A program made the translations under genes and the position numbers. Source: Brachypodium distachyon (Eukaryota; Streptophyta; Magnoliopsida; Poales; Poaceae). Taken from it: a DNA stretch of 64,000 nucleotides. The stretch covers positions 37,586,914 through 37,650,913 of the forward strand of contig NC_016132.3 of NCBI RefSeq assembly GCF_000005505.3, given 5' to 3'. This document shows positions 1 through 11,135 of the stretch, piece by piece. The stretch's first letter is position 1; each line of letters begins with the position of its first letter. The notes under the pieces are model-generated. The model saw only the letters and a list, made by a program, of their open reading frames with translations, made no database searches and had not been told where the DNA came from.

Positions 1-453
1 TTGTACACCGAAGTAGCAAAAAGTTTGCATGGTCATTGTACTGAATATCGACTATTATAAATTTTGTTTTAAAGAAGCAAAAGATATCATGTATCCATCA
101 ATTTCATCAGTGTCAGATAACAAAATAGTAACATGGGCTTTGTTACTACTGCAGTACTGCTCGTCTGCTCCAGGTTATTGCACCATAGCATAGGAGTATA
201 GCACAATAGTACTCCTCTTCGTGTGATCTCTTGCCTTTAAATTTTAAGGCGCGTCGCTTTTTTTACTACGGCACTAATACTCCTATAGTGCAATAATCTG
301 AGCCTCGGGCTTGGCATTTTGGTGCCAGGCTTTGTGAAGCTGAGCCAGTCCCAAGTATACTCCTGATGATTGCCTAAAAAGAAGCCACATATTTCTTGTG
401 ATCTAATTAATGGTTCACACGTATTATTAGTTTATTGACCGTCCAAACAAATA
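1..453. repeat. Left copy of a diverged ~430-bp duplication
   Basis: No gene is visible. The stretch resembles 8011-8440 in the same orientation: both begin with TTGTACACCG, share a block ending in a GATAACAA-like motif, share a GGCTTGGCATT block, and later share CAGCCACATATTTCT-type sequence. The copies differ by many substitutions and small gaps, so the duplication is old. What the unit originally was cannot be told from the window. Confidence 0.55.
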
Positions 454-1492
454 TTTCCTCCTTCCCATATTAATGATGTGTTTGGTTGGTAAGTGGAACA
501 GAGTGGGTTGGCCTCAACCAGATTTTTGGGGTGAGGCCAACCAGATTTTGTGTTTGGTCAGCATGAGTCAAACCAATCAATTCCTGTTTGCTTGAATCAA
601 ACTGAACAAGCCACTTTTTTTTTTTTGATCGTCTTCCTCATGCGGAACCAAAATATTTTTTTTTCTCTGCTCGTCTCCCTCCTCCAGAAGCCTGAGACCC
701 CTCTGCTCGTCTCCTTTCTCTGGAACCCGACCGAGACCTCCCTCTATTTCCACCGCCGCGACTGTGTTGCCGACCGGAACGGGCCCGACGAGTCAGGCAA
801 GGGGCTGGGACGAGCTCCGGCAGCGAGACCTTGGCTGTCGGCACAGGCAGCAAGCTGGCCGACGCCGGCGATGGCGGCGGCGGGAAGAGGACATCGAGGA
901 AGTGCAGCGTGCCGCCGCCCTCGTCGCCGCTGACCCCACGGCAGCGGCCATGGACGGCTTTCTCGCGCTCCTGCCCACGACCCACGCCGCCCTCTGCCTC
1001 CTTCACCAACGCCGCCTCCGCCAATCTCCTGCTCTTTCCAGACCCGGCCTCACCGCTTCAGCTTCTCCGCCGCCGTCGGCCACCGGGAACAGGGATGTCG
1101 AGGCGAGATCTCCGGCGGCGGCGGCTGGTCCAGGGGAGGTCTCCGGTGGCTGGTCTAGGGGAGGTCTCCGGCGGCAGCTGGTCGAGGACCCGATGCGAGA
1201 GAGATGGGAGAAACGGGCGACGACAGACCCTGCGTGAGCAATGTGGTTCGGCCAAATCGAGCGACTCACGTGAACCGTTTTTTCAGGCTGATTTTCGCTC
1301 GTGGGTGGGCTGGCACCGGAACCAAACAGAGGCAAAAGCCTTTTTGGGCCGATTGGCACAGTGTGGGTCCCCCCCGACCCATGATCCAAACACATCCTAA
1401 GTGATTCAAATTTGCCCAAATATGGATGTATATATGCTTAAAAACGTCTATATACATGTAATAGAAAGTCACTTAATATGGGACGGAGGGAG
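454..1492. mobile_element. Stowaway MITE split by a Harbinger-type insertion
   Basis: The ends are TTTCCTCCTTCCCATATTAA on the left and a GGGACGGAGGGAG end on the right, flanked by TA at 452-453 and 1493-1494. Joining the outer parts gives a typical ~115-bp Stowaway similar to the others in this window. The middle (474-1397) is a separate inserted element. Stowaways are short non-autonomous Tc1/mariner derivatives. Confidence 0.75.
474..1397. mobile_element. PIF/Harbinger-type non-autonomous element with GC-rich interior
   Basis: Imperfect terminal inverted repeats GATGTGTTTGG are flanked by the 3-bp direct repeat TAA (471-473 and 1398-1400), the pattern expected for PIF/Harbinger insertion. 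It sits inside an older Stowaway. The interior from about 690 to 1240 is strongly GC-rich with no stop-free reading frame that resembles a known protein, and it contains three imperfect ~28-bp direct repeats built around GGGGAGGTCTCCGG near 1125-1180. The composition resembles captured grass 5' exon or UTR sequence, but no source gene is recognised. No transposase is present. Confidence 0.6.
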
Positions 1493-1880
1493 TAGGTAAT
1501 AACGGTGTCAAAGTTAGTGCCGGCATAGTAGCGTGTAAGTATTTGTATACCTTTATTTATACACTTTATTTGCATGTAAATTGGAGCTGCAACTTTATGA
1601 CCCTCAGAGTACCGTTCATTTGGTTGAACTAAAAAAGGTCAAAGGGTCACCATGTTGCACCTCTAATCTAAATATAGACGAACATTCAAATCAAGGGCAC
1701 TGTTCTCTGGAGTAGATGAGTTGTTTATCTACTCAGTGCTTCGGTTCTAGGATTGTGGTACGGAGTAATATACATCGGTAACGGATATGAAATTTCCTGT
1801 GGAATTTAGTCCCAGGTGGTGATGTACCATTCATTTTCCAGCAAGTTCTTCACGTCCGGTACCCTTGCGGAAAACTGATA
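1493..1880. other. Spacer without recognisable gene
   Basis: AT-rich sequence between two Stowaway MITEs. No credible reading frame, RNA gene or repeat was seen. Confidence 0.5.
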
Positions 1881-1984
1881 ACCCTCTGATGCATATTAAA
1901 TGTGCCTAAATATTGATATATTTATATTTTAAAATACGTTTGGATATATGTAATATTTCGATAAGTAATATGGATCGGAGGGAG
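1881..1984. mobile_element. Stowaway MITE
   Basis: The left end reads CCCTCTGATGCATATT and the right end is the complement of CTCCCTCCGATCCATATT. TA flanks both sides (1879-1880 and 1985-1986). The interior carries the familiar ATATGTAATATTTCGATAAG segment seen in the other Stowaways here. Confidence 0.75.
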
Positions 1985-2361
1985 TATAGTACTCCGTACC
2001 TGCATAGGAAGAACAACATCTCTATTTGTGTTTTAGTTAGATTGTCTTTATGAGTCGGTGCGCCTTCGTGCTGGAAATAAGGTATCTGAACCATTCGACC
2101 ATTCCCCGTCGCAACAAAACATAGCATGTCTAAAATTAGTTGAGTCCCATAATAAGCAATTAGGATACATTTTTTCTTTGAGCAAATAATAATGATCGAG
2201 CAATTACTACCTTGCCATCGCGAGGATGATTGCAGATTTGCAGTTATCCATTCTAAAAATCAGTATCTTACACCCCATCCATTTAATATATATTTTTCTG
2301 GATAATCGTCTCGGCATTTGATGCCTTAATTATATACTTCTGTTACCAAATCATTCCAGTC

Positions 2362-2370
2362 TATATATAG
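2362..2370 (+). promoter_or_regulatory. Candidate TATA box before a small signal-peptide ORF
   Basis: TATATATAG lies 66 bp upstream of the ATG at 2428, followed by a purine/CA-rich leader typical of a grass 5' UTR. Spacing fits a short 5' UTR. Function is inferred from position only. Confidence 0.45.
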
Positions 2371-2427
2371 TTAAGCCTCCTGGGACGCGATCACAACACA
2401 CCGGCAGCTTCAAGAAACCAGCTAGCT

Positions 2428-2547
2428 ATGGCCGCACACAAGAACGTCGGCGTACTGGCGGTGCTTCTCCTCCTGCTGCTGCCGCTGATGCTCTCCTCCT
2501 CAGCTGTCATCTCGTGGCACGCCACTTGTCATCTCGCGTCTCGGTGA
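2428..2547 (+). pseudogene. Short ORF starting with a signal peptide, probably a broken secreted-peptide gene
   Basis: The 39-codon ORF begins with a short charged N-terminus (MAAHK), a run of about 17 hydrophobic residues rich in leucine, and a small-residue region (SSSAVIS) that looks like a signal-peptidase site. This is a textbook secretory signal, after which the frame ends at TGA 2545-2547. GC-rich codon-like sequence continues to about 2715 in other frames, so a frameshift or a local duplication (TGTCATCTCG occurs twice, about 23 bp apart) may have broken a longer gene. An LTR retrotransposon begins only 183 bp further on at 2731. A TATA box is present upstream. The family is not recognised. 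It could also be a genuine very short peptide. Confidence 0.4.
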
Positions 2548-2730
2548 TGCGGAGGTTGTATGGCGGCGGGACGGCGACACACCGTGCCTTCCCGGCGCCG
2601 GCCCGGCCGCTGATACAAAGGCCGCCGCCGTCGGCGGTGACAGAGAAGATCAGCGCACACGTCTTGGAGGATCCTGAAGCGCTCCTGCCACACCGTCCGT
2701 CTCCAGGGTCGTTTATTTAGGCTGCATTGT

Positions 2731-3761
2731 TGATATGGACATGCTAATCATAGATACGACCTTTGGTACTCTCAATTCTATAATTTTTGATAAGATTTAT
2801 AATCAGGTGAATTCAAGTAGTAATTCTTTTCATCGTCATATTTATGAAGAGGCGGATCAACTACTGTCTTGTCTCGTTTTATTACGTATGCATCTTGTCG
2901 AGCTTTTCAAGTCCAAGATTAAAATAAGATACGATGGAGGTCAACAGAAGGTCTAACAAGAATCAAGCATTCATACAGCTGAGAGAGAAGGATTTCAAAT
3001 GTACTTTCCAACAAATCAAACAGCACATGATTCGGAGCTTGCTAGAGAAAGATATCACGAATTAAAGTTGAATCCGATCCGGGTCCGAGCTGTCAGGAGA
3101 CCCGAATTTGTTTTCATCACCCAAGGCGCATCCGGAGTCCAAATCATACAAACAAGTATTTGTTGGAAAGATAATTTCAAGACCTTTTCAGAGGATCCGG
3201 CCTCACAAGGAGATTCGACGCGTGCTGACCGTGGCGGAGAAAACAAGCTGACAGATCTGTTTTTCTGTTTCCTAAAGAGTTGTAATTTGTTAGAAAAGAT
3301 AGAGATAGAGTTGGATTTCGGCCCCATGCCCAAGTTGGCCGAAAATCCATCTTCCTCCTCCTTTATATACCTCATGAGCCCCCTTAAGGAGCCTTGGATT
3401 TTGTTTAGTTAAAAGTTAGCCATCGCTACTACTTCGTATAATCGCGTGTGTCGGTTAGACCACCTGTTTTACCGTTTTCGGAACCCCAACTTATTGTCTC
3501 GTGGAGACATTGGTTTGATATAGTATATTCGCAATTTCAGATTGCATCCGCTATTTCTCTTGTTCTTCGATTGCTTGCAGGAACAAAGACCTTCGTGGTC
3601 AGGTTGATCGTGCCCCTGCGTGATCAATAACCCTCTGGAGTTGGTGTATCGATCGCTAAGGCGCTGCCTCCTAGGTTGTAGTCGGATCGTCAACGTCACC
3701 TCCTACCCAAATTGAGAGTTATCAATCTCATCGAAAGATCGGGCCACCCCGACCCATATCA
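2731..3761 (+). repeat. 5' LTR
   Basis: 1031 bp, starting TGATATGG and ending CCATATCA. It matches 6850-7859 almost throughout, including the two short open frames both copies share. Confidence 0.85.
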
Positions 3762-3763
3762 CG

Positions 3764-3775
3764 TGGTATTAGAGC
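3764..3775 (+). other. Primer-binding site (initiator tRNA-Met type)
   Basis: TGGTATTAGAGC lies two bases after the 5' LTR. It differs by one base from the usual plant retrotransposon primer site complementary to the 3' end of initiator tRNA-Met (TGGTATCAGAGC). Confidence 0.8.
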
Positions 3776-4248
3776 TTAAGGTTGCTCGGTGAGATTTTTT
3801 CAATTTATCTCTAGTTTAGATCTGTTTTCACCTATCGTCCAGAAAAAGCCAAACAAAAATTAGAATTAGTTACTTTGTCCTATAACCAATCTGAGCCTTG
3901 CAATTTTCACATTAGTATTTGCATCGTTGAATCTTTGATGCATTAACATGTCGAGTTGCTGGATTAGATTAGATCGTTTTTCAGATTTTTCTACTAGATC
4001 GAACTTGTTTTTGGTTTTCTTGTTTTTTGTGTGACACAGGTTTCCTCTTTAATTCTTCCGCCGCCAATCTCCCTGCCACACCACCACCACATCATCAATC
4101 CGTTGTTGCCACCATCATATCCGCCTTCGTCAATTTCGTTTCGAATCCCAATTTATTTCGCCACCGATTTCCAATTTGGGTCCAATTGAGAGTGCTTTTG
4201 GAAAGTGTTTCAGAATAAGGAAGGAGATCGAATTTTGTTTAGAGATCA

Positions 4249-4316
4249 AGTTGTGAAAAAAAAGAGAAGAAAGAAAAAAAAAGAAAAAAAAGAAAGAGAG
4301 AGAGAGAGAGAAAGAA
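4249..4316 (+). repeat. Purine-rich simple repeat
   Basis: A run of A and G on the plus strand containing several GAAA blocks and a (GA)n stretch inside the retrotransposon leader. The rest of 3776-5241 is non-coding leader with no recognised motif. Confidence 0.7.
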
Positions 4317-5241
4317 TCAATTTCGGATCCAACCTCGAGGAGAATTTTAGTTCCGAGTGGGTTTGACCCGTGTTCAGTAAAACGGGCATATCATTTGCAT
4401 ACCAACTCGGATTTGGACGTTCTTAGAATTTTTGGAAAGCTCTCGACGAGGCGTATCAGGAAATATCCAGGGCATTTCCCTGCACTTTGAACCTCAAATT
4501 CGGCTTAGAAGGTGGACTTTCGGAGCTTCCAAGTTTCTGCATCCGTTTTCCGGCGTCGCTGCAGCCCGGTGTTTTTCAGTTTTCTTCAACGTCCGAAATC
4601 CGTTTTGAGTGATCTTGCCCTTGATGGAAAGCTTGTGTCGATACGCTTTTAACCCATATTTTTCCATATTTTTCTGAATTTTCCTTACTGCAGCCTTTGC
4701 TGTTCTTCGACAGACCGACGTACAGTTTTCCGATCCTTCTTTTGCGTGAGTTTCTGGGGTTAAAAAAAAGAAAAAAGAGGAAGAAGAAAAGAATAAGAAG
4801 TCAAACAGAAGGCCAGAAATAGAAAAAAAATCTCAGGGATTTACTTGTTTTGCCATCTTTTTATTTATCTATTCCTACCTTCTTCAGTATCTAGGCTTAG
4901 ATTATTTCTGTAATTCGTTCTTATCAACTCCAGCAGCTAGAACTAGCATTATTGAGCATTTTTTTCAACTTTGCATTGCTGATTTGATTATTTGCTTATC
5001 CTTGCTACTCACAAAAGCCTCTAAGCTTCACAGATTTTACACCTAGGTTGGTTTGTTACGGAGGCATCGTACATTCAATCTTCGGAGGGCTTGGTTACGC
5101 CGCTGGCCATCACTTTCCTGTTTTGCATGGTAAGAACTTGTAAGAACTTGATTTTTATCTTGAGAGTTGAGCGACTTGTAGACACATCATGTAGTTGATA
5201 GGAACATATTCCTGCGATTTGTTTCTTGTTTTCTACTAACC

Positions 5242-6324
5242 ATGACAGGACTTACACGAAGAATGGAAAATAGGCCTATGTTATCAAGTGACCGACATGA
5301 GCGCTTTTCACCACATCCATCCTCCTCGTCTCTTGTTGACATTGGCAAGGCAAAGGTATATCGCAATCCTTGTAATGCCAACAATTGTTTTGGACCTTTC
5401 TTTGATGGAAATAATGATGCTGAAGCTTATATTGATTGGGAAATAGCTCTAATTGAACAATTCACATGTTTCCATGTATTAGATGGTCGTAAGGTCCAAA
5501 TTGCTGGTAGTAAATTTCGTTTTGCTGCATTATCTTGGTGGAATGAGATAGCTAGAGAAAACAAAGTACCTCACACTTGGATTGATATGAAGAAAATCAT
5601 GAGAGAAAAATATGTTCCTCCAAGTTATGCTTATGAGTTGCGTTCCAAATTACGACGTTTGAGACAAGATGATAAAACTGTTGATGATTAATACCATGAG
5701 TTCCAAATTATAACATTGCGATCTGGTTTAGATGAAACCGAAGAAAGAAAAATGGATAGATTTTATTGTGGCCTTAACTTTGATATTTCTTACATAATTG
5801 AATATGGAAAATACGACTCTCTATTGTGTTTGCTTAATCTTGCTCGTGAAGCGGAGAGGAAATTGGAGAGAAGATGTACTAGAAACGTGTTGAGCCTGCA
5901 AGGTAATGATAAAGATGATTGTGTTACTGAACTAAATATGACATGTGATGAAATAAATGAGATACATGTTGAATTTTCTGCACCATGTGAAATCGTTGAT
6001 TTACATGCTGATTTGAGTGCACCTACTGCCGAAATTAATTCTTCTAATGATTTGAGTGCACATATTAATTTTGATATTGATGAGAATGAATCATGTGAAG
6101 AACTAACTAATGTTTTGGGAGAAACATGTGATGTAGATAAATTTGGTTTAGGTTGTGTCGAGTTAATTACACATGGAATGATTGAGAACGATCCACCTAT
6201 TAATTCTTTGTGTTATATTACACTTGATAGTCCTATATATTTGTCACATGCAATGGATAAAGTGTATGAGTTAACAATTTCGAAATCTTTTGCTGTTCAT
6301 GGTTACACAATTCATTTAATTTGA
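5242..6324 (+). pseudogene. Retrotransposon gag with a nonsense codon
   Basis: The N-terminal part (5242-5688) encodes a capsid-like gag segment: a FFDGNNDAEAYIDWE block, a FRFAALSWWNEIAR block and a region around MREKYVPPSYAYELR, the order seen in Ty3-type Retrotrans_gag domains of plants. The frame stops at TAA 5689-5691, where gag proteins normally continue with a tyrosine-histidine motif. The same frame then continues (YHEFQIITLRSG, later LNLAREAERKLERR) to a stop ending at 6324. There is no zinc knuckle and no polymerase downstream. One point change from a tyrosine codon would explain the internal stop. Confidence 0.75.
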
Positions 6325-6836
6325 CAACGTGATGTGAACAATAACATTTTGGTGCATGAGATTTGCATTACTTGTGATAATTTTCCTCTCTTGGAGAAAA
6401 GGAATTTTTGCACATGCTTAATCATTTTGATAAGATCTCCAATATTGGTGTTGATTATTTGCCAAATAGTTATTTACATGCTTGTTTGAATATTAGGCTT
6501 TGACTTGTTCTGAATTTCAGCATATTGTAGTAACTAATTTGGATACTATTCGTTATTATTCTCCGATGTTGGGATGGTGTAACGGTAAGCGATGAAAACC
6601 AAATACAAGAAATCGTTTCACTTATAAATGCAAACAATATTGTCAATCTTTTTGCTGGAATGTTATTCATCATGATTGTTTTACTAATTATCTCATGAGA
6701 TTTTGTTACCAGACATTAATTGTGCAAGAAAGGAGATGTATAAAGATGGATGACATATACATATATCATGCACACACTTTGTCTATTTTGTCAGTCTCTT
6801 TTCAGCACAAACGACGCCGAGGATGGTTTTCCTTTC

Positions 6837-6849
6837 GAGAAGGGGAGGA
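6837..6849 (+). other. Polypurine tract
   Basis: GAGAAGGGGAGGA lies immediately before the 3' LTR start TGGTATGG, where plus-strand priming is expected. Confidence 0.8.
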
Positions 6850-7859
6850 TGGTATGGACCTTCTAGCCATGGATACGACCTTTGGTATCCTCAATTTTAT
6901 AATTTTTGACAAGATTTATAATCAAGTGAATTCAAGTAGTAATTGTTTTCATTGTCATATTTATGAAGAGGCGGAGCTACTACTATCTTGTCTCGTTTTA
7001 TTATGTAGGCATCTTGTCGAGCTTTTCAAGTCCAAGGTCAAGATGAGATACGATGGAGGCCAACGGGAGATCCAACAAGAATCAAGCATCCATACAGCTG
7101 AGAGAGAAGAATTTCAAGTGTACTTTCCAACAAATCAAACAGCACATGATTTGGAGCTTGCTAGAGAAACATATCACGAATTAACGTTGAATCCGATTCG
7201 GGTCCGAGCTGTCAGGAGACCCGAATTTGTTTTCATCACCCAAGGCGCATCCGAAGTCCAAATCATGCAAACAAGTATTTGTTGGAAAGATAATTTCAAG
7301 ACCTTATCAGAGGATCCCGCCCCACAAGGAGATTCGACGGGTGCTGACCGTGACGGACAAAACAAGATGACGGATCTGTTTTTCTGTTTTCTAAAAAGTT
7401 GTAGTTTGTTAGGAAAGTTAGAGATAGAGTTGGATTTCGGCCCCATGCCCAAGTTGGCCGAAAATCCATCTTCCTCCTCCTTTATATACCTCATGAGCCT
7501 CCTTAAGTAGCCTTGGATTTTGTTTAGTTAAAAGTTAGACATCGCTACTACTTCATGTAATCGCGTGTGTCGGTTAAACCACCTGTTTTACCGTTTTCGG
7601 AACCCCAACTTATCGTCTCGTCGAGACATTGGTTTGATATAGTATATTCGCAATTTCAGATTGCATCCGCTATTTGTCTTGTTCTTCGATTGCTTGCAGG
7701 AACAAAAACCTTCGTGGTCAGCTTGATCGTGCCCCCGCGTGATCAATAACCCTCTGGAGTTGGTGTATCGATCGCTAAGGCGCTGCCTCCTAGGTTGTAG
7801 TCGGATCGTCGACGTCACCTCCTATCCAAATAGAGAGTTATCAATCTCATCGAAATATC
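6850..7859 (+). repeat. 3' LTR, end truncated
   Basis: It matches the 5' LTR from its first base to CATCGAAATATCG but lacks the terminal ~20 bases that end in CCATATCA. Confidence 0.85.
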
Positions 7860-7865
7860 GAATTC

Positions 7866-7955
7866 AATTACTATTTGAATTCACCTGATTATAAATCTTG
7901 TCAAAAATTATAAAATTGTTGGTACCAAAGGTCGTATTCATGGTTATCATGTTTG
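7866..7955 (-). repeat. Inverted fragment of the LTR start
   Basis: This is the reverse complement of the first ~95 bp of the LTR at 2731 or 6850, including the TATAAATCTTGTCAAAAATT block. It abuts the truncated 3' LTR, so part of a second, oppositely oriented copy was joined here by rearrangement. Confidence 0.75.
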
Positions 7956-8010
7956 CTACCTAGCAACGGTAGAGACGCTCTCGCATGTAGCTGCTATACG
8001 CAGAAGAGGA

Positions 8011-8440
8011 TTGTACACCGGCCCATGAAAAGTGGCAAGAAGTTCACATGGACACATGGTCATCCTATTGAGTAATAAAACTATCCGCCTTATTGTTTTG
8101 TTCTAAAGAAACAACGGTATATCCATCAATAATTTCATCAGGGTCGGATAACAATTTACTGTTGCTACATATTGCAGTCGTACTTCAGAGTCCAGAGTTG
8201 TAGACTGGCATTCTACAAATTTAAAATACACCTAATAAACCATTTTTTTACCCTTGAAGAACATCAATTTAATATTTTTAAATGCCGAAAGGGTGATTTT
8301 TCGGGCATCGGGCTTGGCATTCGTGTCAGCTTTGCGAAGCTCAGCTTAGAGTATGCCAATGCCTACTCCGGATGATTACCTAAAAAAACAGCCACATATT
8401 TCTCGCGCGCGGTCTAATATGGTTCATGCAAATATTACCT
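8011..8440. repeat. Right copy of a diverged ~430-bp duplication
   Basis: It resembles 1-453 in order and orientation. No coding potential is seen. Confidence 0.55.
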
Positions 8441-8545
8441 GTTGAGAACAAATACTCTACTATGTACGTATTTGTACATCTTTGAACGCTTTACTTGCAT
8501 CCATCTTCATATAGAGGAGTATCATACCGTGTATGTTTCTTTTAA

Positions 8546-10813
8546 GGCCTCGTTTGGCAGGCTGGGATTTTAGACAAAACCTGTGTAATATACCGGGCCG
8601 GTTTTATCCACGCCAATCCACTCGTCGGCTCGTTTGGCAGCCTGGTTTTGAGAAGTGTAAGCCCACAGAATCCCCCAGATACACGTCTCGTGGGCGAGAA
8701 TTCCAGACGCGAGGGGGGGCTCGCGTTTTTTCCACGAGACTGGGCGGCGCTCCGTCCTGCGACGACTCCGCGACGGCCTCCGACTCAGCGGCGGCCGTCG
8801 AATCCTCGGGCGACGCGAGCGGCGCAGCGAGCTCTCAGGGAGGCGAAGCTCGATCCAGACGGGCGCGCTGTCCTTCCGACGACTCCGCGGCGGCCGACAA
8901 ATACTCAGGCGACGCCGACGAGTCCGCGACAAGTCCTGGTGACTCCGACGATTCCAACTGCCACCGCCGGTCCTGCCACCGTCTCTCCTAACCTCGCTGC
9001 TCCTCATCAAGTAAGGCTGGAATTTTTGCCAGAGGTTTGTCTAGGGTTCTTGCTCTTCTAGTATTCTTGCTCTTCTTGGCCTAAGATACATGGGATTATT
9101 GGTTGGTTTAGGGAAGGAGAGAGCTAGGTAGATCCATCGGAGAGAGCAAGCTCCAAACCTCATCTCATGTGTGCTTTATGCCTAGCCGAAAAGCTAATAC
9201 TTCGTTATGATCTTGTGACTCTTTTGCAGTTTACATCGATCTTGCTGATTTGTATGTCCTTTCTGTGAGGAAATCAATGGATCGATTGATCTCACCTAGC
9301 ACTTGTTTCTTTATCGTTCTGTGCTATGCTTGTAGATAGCTGTATATAGTTCTTGCAAAGGAAAACCATGAAAAATTTACAAGTATTCTGAAGTTTGAAT
9401 CAGGTCCTAGTGCTAACTGGTTTTCTCACAAGTTCTGACATGAGTCTGAACCTGTACATGAGTCGGCACCTGTACATGTTTTACTGTTTTATCACAAGTT
9501 CGAATCAGGAAAGATGTTAGAGATTTATGCTCTGAAGTTGACAAGAGCACATTTGTTTCATATTAGACACTTGCTGACCCAAACCTGACAATGGTACTAA
9601 AATGAAACCGAGCTTTCAGTTCTTCAGTTTAATAGGTACTTTTATGCAAACAGCAACTACTTGTATTTGTAGCATTTTTATTTCAGAGGATGAAACTCTC
9701 TCTAAACTAGAGATTTGACATGTTCTTAAGCAAGACCTGAAATGTATTTTTAGTGTTCTATTTTGCAAGTGTCACTTGATCGTAGTATAACATACTTGCA
9801 AAAGGCTAAAGACTGAAAATGCAAATCTTTACAATACCAGATTATCAATTTAAGGAACAGAATGTATCCCAACTCCTTTTCCTGATCCTCTGATAACATA
9901 TTCTGCTATTGTGTTCAAGTCTATATGTGATATGATTTAGCTAGCAATTGCAAGTTATAGTTTCACCCTAAATAACATGTGTTTGATGGTGGTTTCAGGT
10001 CCATTAGCCGAGGCTGCTTCAATTTTGGCTTCTTGTCGTGCAGTTCGGCATGAAGCTTGACAGTTTTGGCATTTCCTACTGCAATTTGGCATGAATCTAG
10101 AACAAAAAGTTTTCTGAAAGACGAATCTTTGAAGTATGATGCCGCCAGATTTCTGAAAGATTTACTTGCGTAGCATGGACCTTCATTTCTCTGTTCCGTG
10201 CAAGCAAGCTGAGACACATTGTTAAGTGGGCATAGTGAAGTTAACAATATTTATTGTCCATAACATGTTGCTTTCTTCATTTATGCTGTGTGACATCCCC
10301 ATGAGTTTTAAGCAACATTTGGTGTATGAAATACAGTACTCTTGTTGGTCAGTGATTTGTGCCAAAGTTTGCCATCTCAGGGCACTCAACCTAATAACGC
10401 TTCCTAGTTATTTGAAATCTTTGAAAGCAAGACAAGGTTCAGAGCATTTTTTGTGTTTTCCAATGAACTTTCTTATTTTAGTCATAATTTGATAATGCGT
10501 TCATCTTATTCGAATGACAGTCTTGATCATGCAACTATTTACGTTATTGATAGAGTCAGACAAATGAATCTGGTGACTGTTGTCCTAATTAATTTTGAAC
10601 GCACAAGTTCATGTAGACAGTTCTTGGATCAAAATAATAGCTTCCGTGTTGATTAATTCCCTGCCTGTCAAACAACACATTTGAGAGAAGGGATTGTAGT
10701 GTATTTTGGGGGAAGAGTATTTCAGGGTATTTGGTGTTGGGAATTTTTTCACCAAATACTTTTGGAGAAAATACTCCCCAACACCGTATAATACACTACA
10801 GCCAAATGAGGCC
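8546..10813. mobile_element. PIF/Harbinger-type non-autonomous element, 2.27 kb
   Basis: The ends read GGCCTCGTTTGGC on the left and the complement of GGCCTCATTTGGC on the right, flanked by TAA (8543-8545 and 10814-10816). The element has a GC-rich, exon-like block at 8650-9050 followed by AT-rich, intron-like sequence with only short frames. A CGTTTGGCAGSCTGG motif is repeated near 8549 and 8630, and the last 130 bp can fold back on itself (GTAGTGTATT near 10696 and its complement near 10789). No transposase is seen. The layout of a GC-rich first exon plus long AT-rich tract is what a captured host-gene fragment would look like, but no donor gene is recognised. Confidence 0.6.
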
Positions 10814-10939
10814 TAAAAGGCAGCCCAGTGTCAAAACAAAGATCAAATTGTGGAATTAGTGCTTATCGTTCATAGCTTTGAAAAGAAGAAGTTGATGCTA
10901 ATTAAGGAGTATATCTTTTGTCTATGTAATAATCACATG

Positions 10940-11050
10940 CTCCCTCCGTCCCATATTAACTGATTTTCTATTACATGTATCTAGACGCTTTTTAGACATA
11001 AATATATCCTTATTTGTATAAATTTGAGTCATTTAATATGGGACGGAGAG
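10940..11050. mobile_element. Stowaway MITE
   Basis: The left end CTCCCTCCGTCCCATATTAA matches the complement of the right end. It is flanked by TG on both sides instead of the usual TA. Confidence 0.75.
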
Positions 11051-11135
11051 TGCTAAATTATTTTAGTCAATTATTTGTGGTTTATTTTGTTTTCTTATGT
11101 TTTGTTGTACCTCGTTTCACATGTTGGACATTATG

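Larger units (their letters stand above)
2731..7859 (+). mobile_element. Gag-only LTR retrotransposon (non-autonomous)
   Basis: Two directly repeated LTRs of about 1.0 kb (2731-3761 and 6850-7859) flank a 3.1 kb internal region with a primer-binding site, a decayed gag and a polypurine tract. No protease, integrase, reverse transcriptase or RNase H is visible, so the element depended on a partner. The 5' LTR begins TGATATGG and ends CCATATCA, a perfect 8-bp inverted repeat. The 3' LTR lacks its last ~20 bp and is followed by an inverted copy of the LTR start. The LTRs differ at several percent of positions, so the insertion is not recent. No target duplication can be shown because the right end is rearranged. 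Confidence 0.85.

Noticed and set aside
8533..9061. Overlapping frames on both strands with R/S/A-rich translations
   Set aside because: Three frames are open at once because of GC richness. No domain, start context or splice structure supports any one of them.
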